Shown one piece after another: positions 12,173 to 24,060 of a stretch of DNA of 64,000 nt; within the stretch, counting starts at the first letter, position 1; each line of letters begins with the position of its first letter. A program made the position numbers and the translations under genes. This DNA is from Lampris incognitus. Taxonomy: Eukaryota > Chordata > Actinopteri > Lampriformes > Lampridae. The notes under the pieces were generated by a model that did not search any database, was not told the DNA's origin, and saw only the letters and a program-made list of their open reading frames with translations. The stretch lies in NCBI RefSeq assembly GCF_029633865.1, contig NC_079223.1, positions 8,235,839 to 8,299,838 of the forward strand. Reading direction: 5' to 3'.

Positions 12173-14662
12173 TAAAAAAGAAGCTAGGTTTAACTCAGAT
12201 GAGTGTGTCCTGTTCCAAACACCTTGTTGTGTAATGCTGTAGGCCGAGCATGGGGGGGCGCCACTGCAGGGGGGGGGTTCAGAGAGAGCAACAGAAAGCA
12301 GCGCTCAGGAGGAAATGGAGGAAGTGGCTGTAGGCGACTGTAGTTCAGAACACTTTATACTATTTGGTCAAACTCTCTCTACGTCCCGGCGCCTATCGAG
12401 TAACCATGGCAACGTCTGGTGCCGCTCTTCATCAGCCAATCAGGAGAGTCCTTCGCAAACCGGCGTCTCCGTTGGTCCTTACTTGCTGTCAATCAGCGTT
12501 CACGAGGCCCTACGGCAGAAGTGTGTGTGGGGGGGGGGGGAGGCGCGCGGTTTCTCTTTCAAAATAGAGCTAGCTCTTGCTAACTTCCGCCCAGGAGCGC
12601 TCCCCCCCTGCCCCCCCGCCGGTTTAAAGGAGAAACGGGGGGAGGGGGAGTATACGGCTCGGATATGTGACGTCATGTTACGCCTTGACCTCCTAATGGA
12701 GGCTCTGCATGAGAGCGGAGCCATGCCCATGATTGATAGCGCAGATGTTGACGTAACCCCCCCGCGCGGCTCCCACGCCTCTCTCGAGATATGGGGCCCG
12801 TTGTAGCGCCGCGGGCCACGAGGAGGGCGGAAGTCTTGAACGCTGTTTCCGGGCCGCGCGCCCAGCCAGGTGCTGATGAGGCGCGCGGATTTAACGAAGG
12901 TTGCGACGACGGGGACTTCTGCCCCCCAGCGGCGCAAACCGGATGTGCGCCGCAACAACGCGGGGCCGTTTAAACCGCCGATATAGAAACGTCTTATTAA
13001 ATTACAACGAGAGCAGAAACGACGTTTCCCAGCACTTATCTTGTACGCTGAAACTTGCACCAACGCTTGCGTGCGCGCGTGCGCGCGCGGGGCGTGCGCG
13101 CGCGTTTATTTTTATAAATTTACACGCTAAATTAGCCCCTTGTCAGAGAATGTAAACCACAGAAGGCCCACTGATGGAGTCTGCGGCGATCTTTAAGGTA
13201 TACTCAGTGCACTTAAGAAGGAAAGCATGTTTCCAATGAAATCGAGAAACGAGGACTGACGCATTTGTAATGATTTGGGAACAGTGTGGGCCCCTAAAGA
13301 GGTCACTGAAAGGTCAGGGAAATACAGGAAATCCTTCAAATAACTCATGTAAGGAAGAAAAAAAAATAGCCTAATTCAGAAAGTTCCCAGCCTGGAACTA
13401 TTGCACCATTTGCTGCTGACCTTGTTTATATTTTTGTTCTTCTTCGTGTTTTGAGTCACTGAAATGATGGTCCGTAGTGTTGTCCGTCGTTGTCCTGCAG
13501 CGAGGAGTCCATTTGGACCGGCTAAGCTGTGGAGAGTGGGTTCATATCCACTTTTCATCCCATTTAGCTGTGGGTCGTTATTGCAGGTGTGTTATATGTG
13601 CAGAAGTCTTGGTTTTTTTTTTTTTTTGTTGCAGTTATGCATTTGCTCACGTAATGATTTACAGTGAATTTATATTATTGATCTGACCATATCTGCAAAT
13701 GTAGCACGTGCGCGTGTATAACTGACGAGTTAAATCAGTTTAATGTTGAGTGAGCGTCAACTTCCCAAATCACAAGTATATCGGAACGGCAATCCGGCGG
13801 AGATCTGACAGGGATCCCATTCATGCGGCACCAGCAGAACTAGATCCGACACCAGTTAGACCACATGATGGTCTATGTGCTATGGGTTGTCCCGTCGTTG
13901 TTTTGCAACACACCACATGCATGTTCCGTCTCAGCCTTCTCATTCACACACACACACACACACCGACACGCGCGCGCGCGCACGCACGCAGATTATGATG
14001 CGTGATCATAATGTTTCATGTTTTATGGATATGGAAATAAGCCTTTTAAGTCGATGGCGATTATGTGCACTGCATATTTGACTTGGACTCAATTCCCGAG
14101 ACGAGAGATGCTCGATCGACCGTCTGTGTAAAGTCGTGCGGGTGGTGGGGGGTGGTGGGGGGGGGGTCTCGTGTGATGTGGATCGACGCGCCTGTGAAGC
14201 TGCGTGCTTGTAGCGTGGTCCCGGTCTGGCGGCGCGTCGTCACGCCGGATATCCGCTGCTGTGTCGTTTCCACCGGGCCCGTCCGTCGCGTCGGTGGCGC
14301 AAGATTCCCAAATTATCCATCAATAATACAAGCCCCCCCCTACACCCCCACCCCCAGCGCCCCCCCCCACGCTGCATCACCCCCTCACGCTGACAAGTGG
14401 GAGAAGTCCTATTTGAGGCGGACGGCGGTCCGGGGACGCGCTTCAGTTTCTATTTCTTTTTTATTTCTTTTTTATTTTATTTTTGCGCCGTAAGCGGCAA
14501 CCGGGAGCGGCGCCACGGGGCGTCAGCGGCGTCGCCGCCAAACTACTCCTCGTGTCCCCGTGTTAACTCCCGTTTCGCTCGCCGCGCACGCGCACGCGCA
14601 CAGGGTCGAGCCTCCGTCCCCCACTGTGTTGATTCCCATTTCCGAGCTCCTTCCCTCTCCTT
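12173..14662. other. GC-variable upstream DNA, no gene seen
   Basis: CpG-rich around 12720-13120, with alternating CG tracts at 13070-13105 and 13965-13990 that favour Z-DNA. No coding exon is recognised on either strand. Confidence 0.4.
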
Positions 14663-14699
<37 letters not shown>

Positions 14700-15016
14700 G
14701 ACACACACAGAGAAAGATCTGCTCATCTGCCTCTCCCTTAACTCCCATTTCTCTCTGCTCCTTCACTCTCCTTGCACGCGCACGCGCACACACACTATCT
14801 CTTTCTCACACACACACACACACGCAAACAACCACATACACACACACACTATCTCGGTCTCTCTCTCTCTCTCGCTCACACACACACACACACAACCACC
14901 CACATACACACTCACACACTATCTCTCACGCACTATCTCTCACGCACTATCTCTCTCTCACACACACACACACACACAACCACCCACATACACACTCACA
15001 CACTATGTCTCACGCA

Positions 15017-15051
<35 letters not shown>

Positions 15052-15052
15052 G

Positions 15053-15088
<36 letters not shown>

Positions 15089-15126
15089 ACCACCGGCATA
15101 CACACTCACACACTATGTCTCACGCA

Positions 15127-15177
<51 letters not shown>

Positions 15178-15190
15178 CCGCACACACACA
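14663..15190. repeat. Compound CA/CT microsatellite with roughly 110-bp internal repeats
   Basis: CA runs alternate with CT runs and with repeated words such as CACACTATGTCTCACGCAC and CACATACACACTCACACAC. Frames across it read only simple peptides. Confidence 0.93.
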
Positions 15191-15475
15191 CAGAGCGCTG
15201 CCACGCCGAGGAGGAGGCGGACCGACGTCTAAAAGCGACACCTCGGCGAGCGGCGGTGGGGGGAGCACACTGCCGATGCCTTCACCGCGCTGCTGCTGCT
15301 GCTGACGGCGTCGTCCTTCTCCCGCACCGAGCATCAGGGCGTCCGCTGCGCCGCTTCGGACGAGTCGGTCGGTTTGCGACGGGGCAGCGACACGCTGCGA
15401 CTTCGGGCAGTTTCTCCGTGGCCTCTCTCTCTCTCTCTCTCTCTCTCTCCCCTCCTCTCTCTCTCTCTCTCTCTC

Positions 15476-15507
<32 letters not shown>

Positions 15508-15523
15508 CGTTCACAATCCGAAC
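15191..15523 (+). promoter_or_regulatory. Probable PDE10A promoter/5'UTR: CpG-rich block plus CT tract
   Basis: 15191-15425 is rich in CpG in contrast to the CA/CT repeats upstream, and includes a (CTG)5-like run at 15288-15304. 15424-15507 is a near-continuous CT tract that ends about 17 bases before the initiator ATG. No TATA box is evident. The reading frame of the ATG is open upstream to another ATG at 15374 without a stop, so an N-terminal extension cannot be excluded from sequence alone. The transcription start cannot be placed. Confidence 0.5.
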
Positions 15524-15587
15524 ATGGAAGATGGTCCTTCTTCGACAAGCTGTTTCAGAAGGTTAACGGATTGTTTTCTGGGTGCAA
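15524..15587 (+). CDS. pde10a: PDE10A exon 1 (PDE10A2-type N-terminus)
   Basis: Encodes residues 1-21 and the first base of S22. The peptide begins MEDGPSSTSCFRRLTDCFL, closely matching the start of mammalian PDE10A2. In mammals this segment carries a palmitoylated Cys (here C10) and a PKA site in RRLT (here T15) that control membrane attachment. The ATG has A at -3 and G at +4. Donor is A|GTAGGT; the single base joins GT of exon 2 to make an AGT Ser codon, as in human PDE10A2. An in-frame ATG at 15374 is not preferred because its extension is only CT-repeat peptide. Confidence 0.92.
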
Positions 15588-16040
15588 GTAGGTACTTTTG
15601 ACTTCAACTTTACCCCCCCTACACCCACCCCCACCCCCCACCCCCACCCCCCGCGGTTCCCGGCCGTAACGCCGCGTTCGTGAGCAAGACGGTAACGAGG
15701 AGGTGTTCCGCGCTTCATCCCGAGCGGCTCGTAGCTATCTGCGTATATCGGGAGTTCGCGCGGCGTTCAAGCGTGCGCCGCCGCGCGGCTCCGGCGTGAA
15801 CACGCGCACGTGCTGTTCGCACTAAAACCCAATAAGATCCAATAACATCCCAGCAAGAGCCGAGTCATTCCGCTAACGTGCCCACCCAACTTTATGAATG
15901 GCAGGCTGAGACCCGACCTGGCTTTGGAACATGGGTGGGGACTTAATTGGGGGGGGGGGTGTTCCGCCATCGGTGCTGGCTGTTGCGGAGCGTTCGAGAG
16001 GGTCTGCGCCGAGTCGGTTTTGCGGTGGATGAGCGGCGGA
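15588..16040 (+). other. Start of intron 1
   Basis: C-rich just after exon 1 (15612-15655), then ordinary sequence. No alternative first exon recognised. Confidence 0.5.
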
Positions 16041-16300
16041 CCGGGGGGGGGGGAGCGCCCCGGTGGTGATCCGGTGTCTTCGGACCGGGGGGGGGGCGCC
16101 CCGGTGGTGATCCGGTGTCTTCGGACCGGGGGGGGGGAGAGCGCCCCGGTGGTGATCCGGTGTCTTCGGACCGGGGGGGGGAGCGCCCCGGTGGTGATCC
16201 GGTGTCTTCGGACCGGGGGTGGGGAGAGCGCCCCGGTGGTGATCCGGTGTCTTCGGACCGGGCGGGGGGAGAGCGCCCCGTTGGTGATCCGGTGTCTTAG
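16040..16300. repeat. 43-45 bp GC-rich minisatellite, 6 copies
   Basis: Unit contains GCGCCCCGGTGGTGATCCGG, then TGTCTTCGGACC and a variable G-run of 7-10 bases. The G-runs vary in length between copies, which suggests slippage. Frames on both strands are artefacts. Confidence 0.92.
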
Positions 16301-18529
16301 GTCTCCCCCTCCGCTGCCTGTGCAGCGGCGGCGGCGGCGGCGAGACGAGGGCAGCATTGCAGGGAGCAGCCCAGACACGTGTGTGTCCGTCCGGCCACCC
16401 CCCCCCCCCCAGTAACCCGAGCGTGTGATAAAGTTGTTGTGAGATCACATACACACACAAAAAAAACCCTATACGAATAGCTGACATCCATACAAAGTGG
16501 AAGTTGTGTGAGGTTTGCCCCGGGCTGGCCTACTTACCACCAAAAATGGAGCAGGCGTCAGATCCACAACTTGTTGGGGGGGGGGGGATTAATTAAAAAA
16601 AAAAAAGATGAATAATTTGAAAGAAACGCCAAACTGAAAACTGCAAAAAGCCTTCAACGGCTGCTTTATTTATTTTTTTTAGGTTGGTGTCAGAACTGGC
16701 AAGTCACGACTGGCAGTCAGGACTGGCACCCCGGACGTCATCTGAGCTAACCACCAAAACCGCCAGAGTTGGGGTTTTTTAGTTTTTACGGTTGGCTGCA
16801 CTTTTCCCTGAACCCCCATAAATAACACTGAGCCGGGGGTGATGCCGGGGCCCTGAGCGGCCCCGCTGAGCCACCTTTTGGGTCGTCACAACGCCCTCTC
16901 GGTTCCGGTCCCGTGTTAGCCGTTCGTGCCGAGGCATGAGAAAGGTGGTAGAATGCAGCCCTCCTTCTTTTGTTCTGGGATGTTTGAGCCCTGAGGTGGG
17001 GCTCAGAGGCCGGGGCAGAACCCGGGTGACCCCTGAAGGTAGACACCGCTTGGCTAACGCTGCAAGCCTGGGTGGCGGCTCGTTGCACGAGGCGGACAGT
17101 ACATGTTAGGGGGGAGCAATTACAAATAACCATCATGCTTTGCTGCTAAGTGTCAGACAATATTGAGGGCTAAAGGAAAGCGAAACTCGATGACGAACGA
17201 GGCTCGCAAAAAAGAGCAAGATTGTCACATATCGGGGTGGATAGAGAGAGGCAACACAGTGTGGCAATCTGCAGAACATCTCTACGCGTTTAAGAAACCG
17301 CAAATTGCCCCCCCCCCTCAGATTGCATACAGTACCCTAGAATACGTGGGGGGGGGGGGTAGTTCTGAAGCAGCGTCCCAGGCCAGCCTCCTCGCAGAAC
17401 GGCTTCTCGCGGCCGGTCGGTTAGAGAAGGGGTTTCGTCGTAGGCGGGGAGGGTAACTGACGTTGACGAACCAGCACAGGTGCGGTTCCGAAGACTGCGG
17501 CCCGATTAACTCGCCCGTCTCCTTCGCCCACGTTTTAGTCTCGAGGTCCTCGGGCGGTGTTTTGCTCCGCCTGTGGCATATTCTTCATACAGATGTGTGT
17601 CTCGTATCGTAAAACGTTACGCCGTATGAGGGAAGTACAGGATGTTTTGGGGGGGGGGGGGGGGAGGCGGTATTATTTTGTGTGTTCTGGTTTTTCTGGC
17701 CATTCTTGGCACGTTTTACCCCCCCCTCCCCCCCTCTGTGATTATACATGTGATAACTGAGCTTGTATTGAGAGGTGGGAGAGTCGTAGCTGGTGGCGGG
17801 GACTGCCGTGCCCTGCACCGTGGTGGACACGTGCTGCAAAGCGGCTCCTCGGCGGACACACAACCTCACTTTGTTTGTGAAGGCAACAGTGTCGGGTCGT
17901 TCAGGTACTGGCTCACTTGTGTATTTCCAGTCCTGTCACACTCAAACATGCTCTGTGTAGTCGCACGGTGTGTGTATGTGTGTGTGTGTGTGTGGCCCCC
18001 AGTCAGCATGGCCCGGCCTTAGAGGTCACCCTGGGTCAGCCCTGAGGTGATCCGGCAGGCATTTTCCTAACCCGGCTGACAATGAAGAATTGCTCAACTC
18101 GGCGAAGAAGAGCGCATGGTCAGACAGGAAGTACTCAAGCCGGCCATTTCCTGCCCCGCTACATGCACTTATCGCGCTGCCGTCTTCTCGCAGACAGTTT
18201 GTGTAGCGAGTGAATATCTGTATACAACGTGCGCGCTACCGATAGCGGCGCTTTTCTGACATTTCGGTGGCGTAAATTCCACAGTGACGCGCTTGCGGGG
18301 GAAACACGCTGGCCCGCGCGGCGTGCGCGCAGCTCTTACGCGGACCTTTAGGTTGGGAAAACCGCTTGTTTTGAAATGTAATTCCTAGTTTTGGATGTCC
18401 GTATCAGCAGGGCTGGATGGTTGTCAGAGCGGAGTCACACTTTAGCAGCGGTGGAACAGATGGCGTTTTCCATTCGTTGGCCTCTCGATGACTTGTAGCG
18501 GGTTCAGATCCGAGGGGATGGTTAAAGGC

Positions 18530-18530
<1 letters not shown>
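16301..18530 (+). other. Intron 1 segment, no exon seen
   Basis: Unremarkable intronic DNA with G/C homopolymers (17641-17663, 16398-16410) and a short TG run near 17970. No recognisable coding piece. Confidence 0.4.
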
Positions 18531-18579
<49 letters not shown>

Positions 18580-18580
18580 T
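18531..18580. repeat. (TA)n(CA)n compound microsatellite
   Basis: About 15 TA units followed by about 9 CA units. Confidence 0.95.
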
Positions 18581-19039
18581 GTAGATTTCTTGTCCTTGTC
18601 CTAGTGTCAAGGCTCATAAACGAGTGTGGCGTCAGGAGAGGAGGCCCGGGTCTGCAGTTCTCGTTACTGGGTCCCCGCTGGCCCCCGCGGCGTGGCTGCA
18701 GAGTTCAGCACCGGTCCAGATGTGGAGGGCCGGGAACGTGATCCTATCACTGATGTGGCTCTGGGTGGGGGGAGTGGGGGGGGGGGGAGTGGGGGTGCGG
18801 CGCCACATCAAACCCTCGGTCTGAACAGGCCGCTAGCTCCGAGGCGACAACTCCAGCCCCAAGCGCACGGTCGCCGCGTTAGGGGGCACGGTTTTGTAGT
18901 CCTCGTCCACCGGCGTCCGTTCGGTTTCGCTCGACGGGGGGGAAAGTGCGCGAGTTAACGGGTGCGGGCAAGGCTACGGGTAGCGCGTCGGTATTTATAG
19001 CCTAACCTTGGTGGCGCAGAGGACAGGGCCTTTCCTAGT

Positions 19040-19215
19040 TGAGTCTGAGGGTTGACTTAATGCGTCTAATCGCGGCAAGAGTGTTGCAGCACGATTGGAC
19101 GGTGGATCAAGGGACATGCCTTATCTACATCTCGGCTTGCCATTTATAGCCCTTACCCTTTACATCTAATGACCTGGGCCATGGCAGTGGAAATAATGCA
19201 AATTACATTTCCATG
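19040..19215. other. Complex AT-motif segment of intron 1, candidate non-coding element
   Basis: Sequence is complex and non-repetitive, with an octamer-like ATGCAAAT inside ATAATGCAAATTAC and several TAAT/ATTA-type words. It sits immediately before a CT repeat. Regulatory function is only a guess. Confidence 0.2.
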
Positions 19216-19216
19216 G

Positions 19217-19218
<2 letters not shown>

Positions 19219-19255
<37 letters not shown>

Positions 19256-19334
19256 TCGGTGAAGGAGGTGTGAGCTTGCATGTTTGTGCAGCGGTGTTTG
19301 TTTTCACAATGTGTGTGTGTGTGTGTGTGTGTGG
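19219..19334. repeat. (CT)n and (TG)n microsatellites
   Basis: CT run at 19220-19252 and TG run at 19310-19333, 57 bases apart. A second TG/TCTG-rich patch lies at 19512-19562. Confidence 0.95.
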
Positions 19335-19965
19335 GAGGGGGTGTGTCTCCGAAAGTGGTGGTGTGCCTACAGGTGCAAAGCGAAAGAGCATTTTTTTCCT
19401 TCGTTCGACCCCTTTTCGTCCAACCGAACATACGGAGCAGGAAAATTTAGCAAATTGTAGGCTCACCAGTCAGCTCCACCACTGGCTGCTGCAGAATGAG
19501 AAGCTGGAGTAGTGTGTGTGTGTCTGTCTGTGTGTGTGTCTGTGTGTGTGTCTGTGTGTGTGGTCAGATGCATATAAACACTCGCATTCTTGCCCGGCGT
19601 CGCTCACACGGGGCAGATGAATGAACCAATGAGCTGCATGAGAAGAGTCTCGGCCTTTTCATCCCCGCTCTTCGATCTTTCTGCCCCTCCGCCGCCGCTC
19701 GCTGAATGTCAGCGTTGGACGCGGCGCTCCGGCGCTCCGGCCCTCCCATAGATAAGATAAGAACCACATGCTCTTCCCACCTCCTGGCAAGGGAGTCCCA
19801 GGCGGACCTGCTGACGCACGCAGCACGCTGGCCCCCCCCTCCCCTCCCCTCCCCTCCCCTTTCCTGCCTCAGCCTCATGTCAGGAAAGTGAAAAGTAGTA
19901 CCTTGGCAGCTTGCCCTTGACTCTCAGCCAGGCGGAGAACGCTTCAAGAGAAGCGGTCTTTTCCC

Positions 19966-20042
19966 TTCTTCTTCTTCTTCTTCTTCTTCTTCTTCTTCTT
20001 CTTCTTCTTCTTCTTCTTCTTCTTCTTCTTCTTCTTCTTCTT
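19966..20042. repeat. (CTT)n trinucleotide repeat, about 25 copies
   Basis: Uninterrupted CTT units. On the opposite strand this is (GAA)n, the class of repeat that can form triplex DNA. Confidence 0.97.
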
Positions 20043-20270
20043 TTCATTCGCTCGTGTGCATTTATTTATCTATGCATTGTGTACGGAGAACATCCTGCCC
20101 CCCCCTCCCCATACACCCCCCCTCCCCCTCCCCCTCCCCAACCACAGCTCGGCCTCCGCTATTGACGGCGCTTCTTTTGGGCGAACTACTACAGACCGGT
20201 ACGCCTCCGTCGCGCTACTGTCGTGCAGACAGCCACGTATCTTGTAGGACTTGGAGACGCCTGACGGAGT

Positions 20271-20320
20271 TGGGGTTGTTTGGGGGTTGTTTGGGGGTTG
20301 TTTGGGGGTTGTTTGGGGTT
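20271..20320 (+). repeat. 11-bp G-rich repeat, possible G-quadruplex
   Basis: Four copies of a unit like TTGTTTGGGGG give four or more G-runs of 4-5 bases with six-base loops, a canonical G-quadruplex arrangement on the transcribed-sense strand of intron 1. Confidence 0.75.
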
Positions 20321-20432
20321 TTTTTTGTTACCTTCCTCTATCAGCATAAAAAACCCCTACGATGCTTTGAATAGAAGGCTTTAACGCCACTAAGTCGGAC
20401 TCAGTCAGCTGCGTCTAAAGTGCACGAGTTCA

Positions 20433-20860
20433 GGGCGTCCGGGTGGCCTGGCGGCCTATTCCGGATCGCCGGTTCGAATCTCCCGCATCACCTCCGGCTT
20501 GCTCGGGGCGTCCCTCACAGACACAGCTGGCCGTGTCTGCGGGCGGGAAGCCGGATGTGGGTATGTGTTCTGGTCGCTGCGCTAGCGCCTCCTCTGGGGG
20601 GGGAAGGGGGAACTGGGGGGAATACGAATAAAGCATTCCGATGACCCTCCCGCGCGCTACGTCCCCCCCCCTCCCCCCTGGCGAAACTCCTCACTGTCAG
20701 GTGAGAAGAAGCGGCTGGCGACGCCCCATGTACGGGCGGAGGAGGCGTGTGGTAGTGTGCAGCACCTCCCCCCCCCCCTCCGGATCGGCAGAGCAGCGCC
20801 CGGGAAGGCTCAGAAGATTTGGGTGATTTGGCCAAATACGACTGGGGGGGAGGGGGGGAG
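20433..20860 (+). mobile_element. tRNA-derived SINE, copy 2
   Basis: Same family as 11762-12172: GGGCGTCCGGGTGG head, B-box-like GGTTCGAATC, GGAAGCCGGATGTGGGTATG body word, GCGAAACTCCTCACTGTCAG, and GATCGGCAGAG near the tail. The region between the body words is slightly rearranged (an extra AATACGAATAAAGC), so the copy is diverged. No clear target duplication was found. Confidence 0.85.
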
Positions 20861-22782
20861 GGGGAGGAAGGAGGAGTATAAAGCTGTTGTGAGGTTGAAG
20901 GGAAGTTGACGTGTTGGATGAGGGATGGTCGCTCCCTTCCGGTCGCCCGGCAGCCGGGGGCAACGAGACACGAAGTAGACCACAACGCGGGCCTGACGAC
21001 GATGTAACGTAGTCTTGAGAATCAGAAGGGGAGCCAGATGGTAAACTAAGGGCAGATAGACACGACCAGAACCAGGAGGTACAGGGAGGGGGGGTGGGGG
21101 GGGTGGGGGAAATCAAGTCTTGCTTCATTTCTGTTTCCTCATTTGAATCCTCCGGGCGTTCGCACGGCGAGACGTGGCGTGTTGGAGAGACGGGTTTTCC
21201 TCTGTTGCGTCATGCGCTACACACGACCGTTGACCCACAAAAGGGCCTCAGAAACTTCAGGCCCGGCTCGTGACGTTACACCACAGCCCGGCGCTCGCAT
21301 TTCGCAATCGGGAGGCGTAGCTCGCTGACGTCGCTGTTGCCGCCGTGGGTTACGGGAAGGCTCGCGGAGCGGTTTTGGTCGGAGTTCACTCGACCCGCGG
21401 CTAAACCGGCGTTTTCTGAACCGTGCTGCCGGTGCTGCAGAGAGCTCAAACCCACGTGTGTTTCCCCCGCAGGCGCTGTTGGACTTTTTGTGACGTCTTT
21501 CGGACCAGGGAAGATGCTCCGCATGATGCTTTGTCTCATATTCAGACTCGCTATATATAGATTTATATTTCAAACATTGTTTACGGAAAGCGCATTTTTT
21601 TTTGTACATGAGAGGAACAAATAAAGTCCTTTGTACCTTCGATCCATCACTTTCACAACCCGTTTCCTTCCTTGTAGTAGACTGCACCCTGCCCGCTGGA
21701 TTCCCCACCCCCCCACCCCCCCCCCACCCACCCCCCCCCGGTGCAAAATGTTGCAGGATTTTTGCAGCAGACGTGCAGCACAGAAGTCCCTCGCTGCCCC
21801 GGCCCCCCGTCGTCTTGAGGCCTTCCCCGTGAACCGCCTGGTGCGTTTCCCTGCGGAAACGTGGACGCGGGTGAGGACGGGGAGACCCAGACCAGACCGG
21901 GACCTTTTCTTCTGTTTTTCCGGTCCTTTCCGAACCCGGGGCGACGACGCCTCACTGGCTGAACTCGGGGCCCCGGTTTTGACACAGGAAAACATGGCTG
22001 AACTCGGGGGGCCGCGAGCGCTTTGCCAACTGGGCCTCTGGCAAACATACTGCACAACAACACCGACAGCACGCCACCCTCCACCCGCCCCCACCCCACC
22101 CCCCGGCTTCCTGTCCCCATATACTGGTGGATGAGCGAGGCGCCAACCTCTCTCACGCCGAACCGTGAGCTGTTATGCAAATGGCGGCGGTGACCCGCCG
22201 GAGCCCTTACGCGGCGCTTCGCACGACGGCAGACGCCGTGAATATCGAACGTTTCGGCGATTCTCGACCCGCCGTCCGTTTCGAGAGCGCGGCGATTTTA
22301 TGGAGTGACAACGAAAGTTTTAACACCGCATTCCTCTCGGATGACGAGGTGTCGGGGGTATTAAACGGCCCCGGCATATGTCTCTGGGAAAAACGCTCGA
22401 TGCGTCAATCACTGTGGGAAAACTCCTCCGGTGCTAATTCGGCATTCCTTTATACGCGTCCGAGACTCTTTTCTTTTCTTTTTTTTTTAAACCGGATTTC
22501 TCTTTTTCGACACAATTCTCTTAAAAGTCCGTGTGATAACTTGCCGCGAATCGCAGCGCCGTGGCGACAGTTCACATTTGCGGTCTTAACACTGCGGTCG
22601 CACTTGTCACGGCGTCGGATAACGAGCATGTGTGCACGGCGGATCAGCACAAATGAGCCGAATGGCAATAAACTTTTTTCTTTTTTTTTTTTGTTTAACC
22701 AAAAGAAAGTAAAATTTTATATTATCTCATCTCTTATCGTCTCATCATCAGCCCGCCGAGACCGTGATCATTTTAAATGAGC
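20861..22782 (+). other. Intron 1 segment, no exon seen
   Basis: Complex sequence with C-rich runs at 21700-21745. Frames of 150-200 codons are open (for example 22175-22780) but resemble no family and lack splice signals with correct phase. Confidence 0.4.
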
Positions 22783-23960
22783 CCTGTGAAGGCCTGGAGC
22801 CCGGTGAAGGCCTGGAGCCCGGTGAAGGCCTGGAGCCCGTTGAAGGCCTGGAGCCCGGTGAAGGCCTGGAGCCCGGTGAAGGCCTGGAGCTGGCCTGGAG
22901 CCCGGTGAAGGCCTGGAGCCCTGTGAAGGCCTGGAGTCCGATGAAGGCCTGGAGCCCTGTGAAGGCCTGGAGCCCGGTGAAGGCCTGGAGCCCGGTGAAG
23001 GCCTGGAGCTGGCCTGGAGCCCGGTGAAGGCCTGGAGCCCTGTGATGGCCTGGAGCCCTGTGAAGGCCTGGAGTCCGATGAAGGCCTGGAGCCCTGTGAA
23101 GGCCTGGAGCTGGCCTGGAGCCCGGTGAAGGCCTGGAGCCCTGTGAAGGCCTGGAGACCTGTGAAGGCCTGGAGCCCGGTGAAGGCCTGGAGACCTGTGA
23201 AGGCCTGGAGCCCGGTGAAGCCCTGGAGCCCTGTGAAGGCCTGGAGCCCTGTGAAGGCCTGGAGCCCGGTGAAGGCCTGGAGCCCTGTGAAGGCCTGGAG
23301 CCCTGTGAAGGCCTGGAGCCCTGTGAAGGCCTGGAGCCTGGTGAAGGCCTGGAGCCTGGTGAAGGCCTGGAGCCCGGTGAAGACCTGGAGCCCTGCGAAG
23401 GCCTGGAGCCCGGTGAAGGCCTGGAGCCCGGTGAAGGCCTGGAGCTGGCCTGGAGCCCGGTGAAGGCCTGGAGCCCTGTGAAGGCCTGGAGTCCGATGAA
23501 GGCCTGGAGCCCTGTGAAGGCCTGGAGCCCGGTGAAGGCCTGGAGCTGGCCTGGAGCCCGGTGAAGGCCTGGAGCCCTGTGATGGCCTGGAGCCCTGTGA
23601 AGGCCTGGAGTCCGATGAAGGCCTGGAGCCCTGTGAAGGCCTGGAGCTGGCCTGGAGCCCGGTGAAGGCCTGGAGCCCTGTGAAGGCCTGGAGCCCTGTG
23701 AAGGCCTGGAGACCTGTGAAGGCCTGGAGCCCGGTGAAGCCCTGGAGCCCTGTGAAGGCCTGGAGCCCTGTGAAGGCCTGGAGCCCGGTGAAGGCCTGGA
23801 GCCCGGTGATGGCCTGGAGCCCGGTGAAGGCCTGGAGCCCTGTGAAGGCCTGGATCCTGGTGAAGGCCTGGAGCCTGGTGAAGGCCTGGAGCCCGGTGAA
23901 GACCTGGAGCCCTGCGAAGGCCTGGAGCCCGGTGAAGGCCTGGAGCCCGTTGAAGGCCTG
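22783..23960. repeat. 18-bp minisatellite, about 65 copies, with higher-order duplication
   Basis: Unit CTGGAGCCCGGTGAAGGC with variants CCTGTGAAGG, TCCGATGAAGG and GTGATGG. An 11-bp partial unit (CTGGAGCTGGC) is interspersed and shifts frame. The distinctive TGTGATGG variant recurs at 23041 and 23578, pointing to a block duplication of about 537 bp. Frames up to 441 codons are repeat artefacts. The array abuts a dispersed fish repeat at its right end. Confidence 0.95.
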
Positions 23961-24060
23961 GCAGCCTGTCCAGGGTGTCTCCCCGCCTGCCGCCCCATGA
24001 CTGCTGGGACAGGCTCCAGCGTCCCCGCCACCCTGAGAGCGGGATAATGGATGGACGGAC
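23958..24060 (-). repeat. Dispersed fish repeat fragment, reverse orientation
   Basis: GCCTGTCCAGGGTGTC, GCTGGGACAGGCTCCAGC and GAGAGCGGGATAATGG are the reverse complement of the first third of the copy at 7290-7656. Confidence 0.75.

Noticed and set aside
22175..22780. 201-codon + strand frame
   Set aside because: Open by chance in GC-rich sequence followed by T-runs; no domain recognised.
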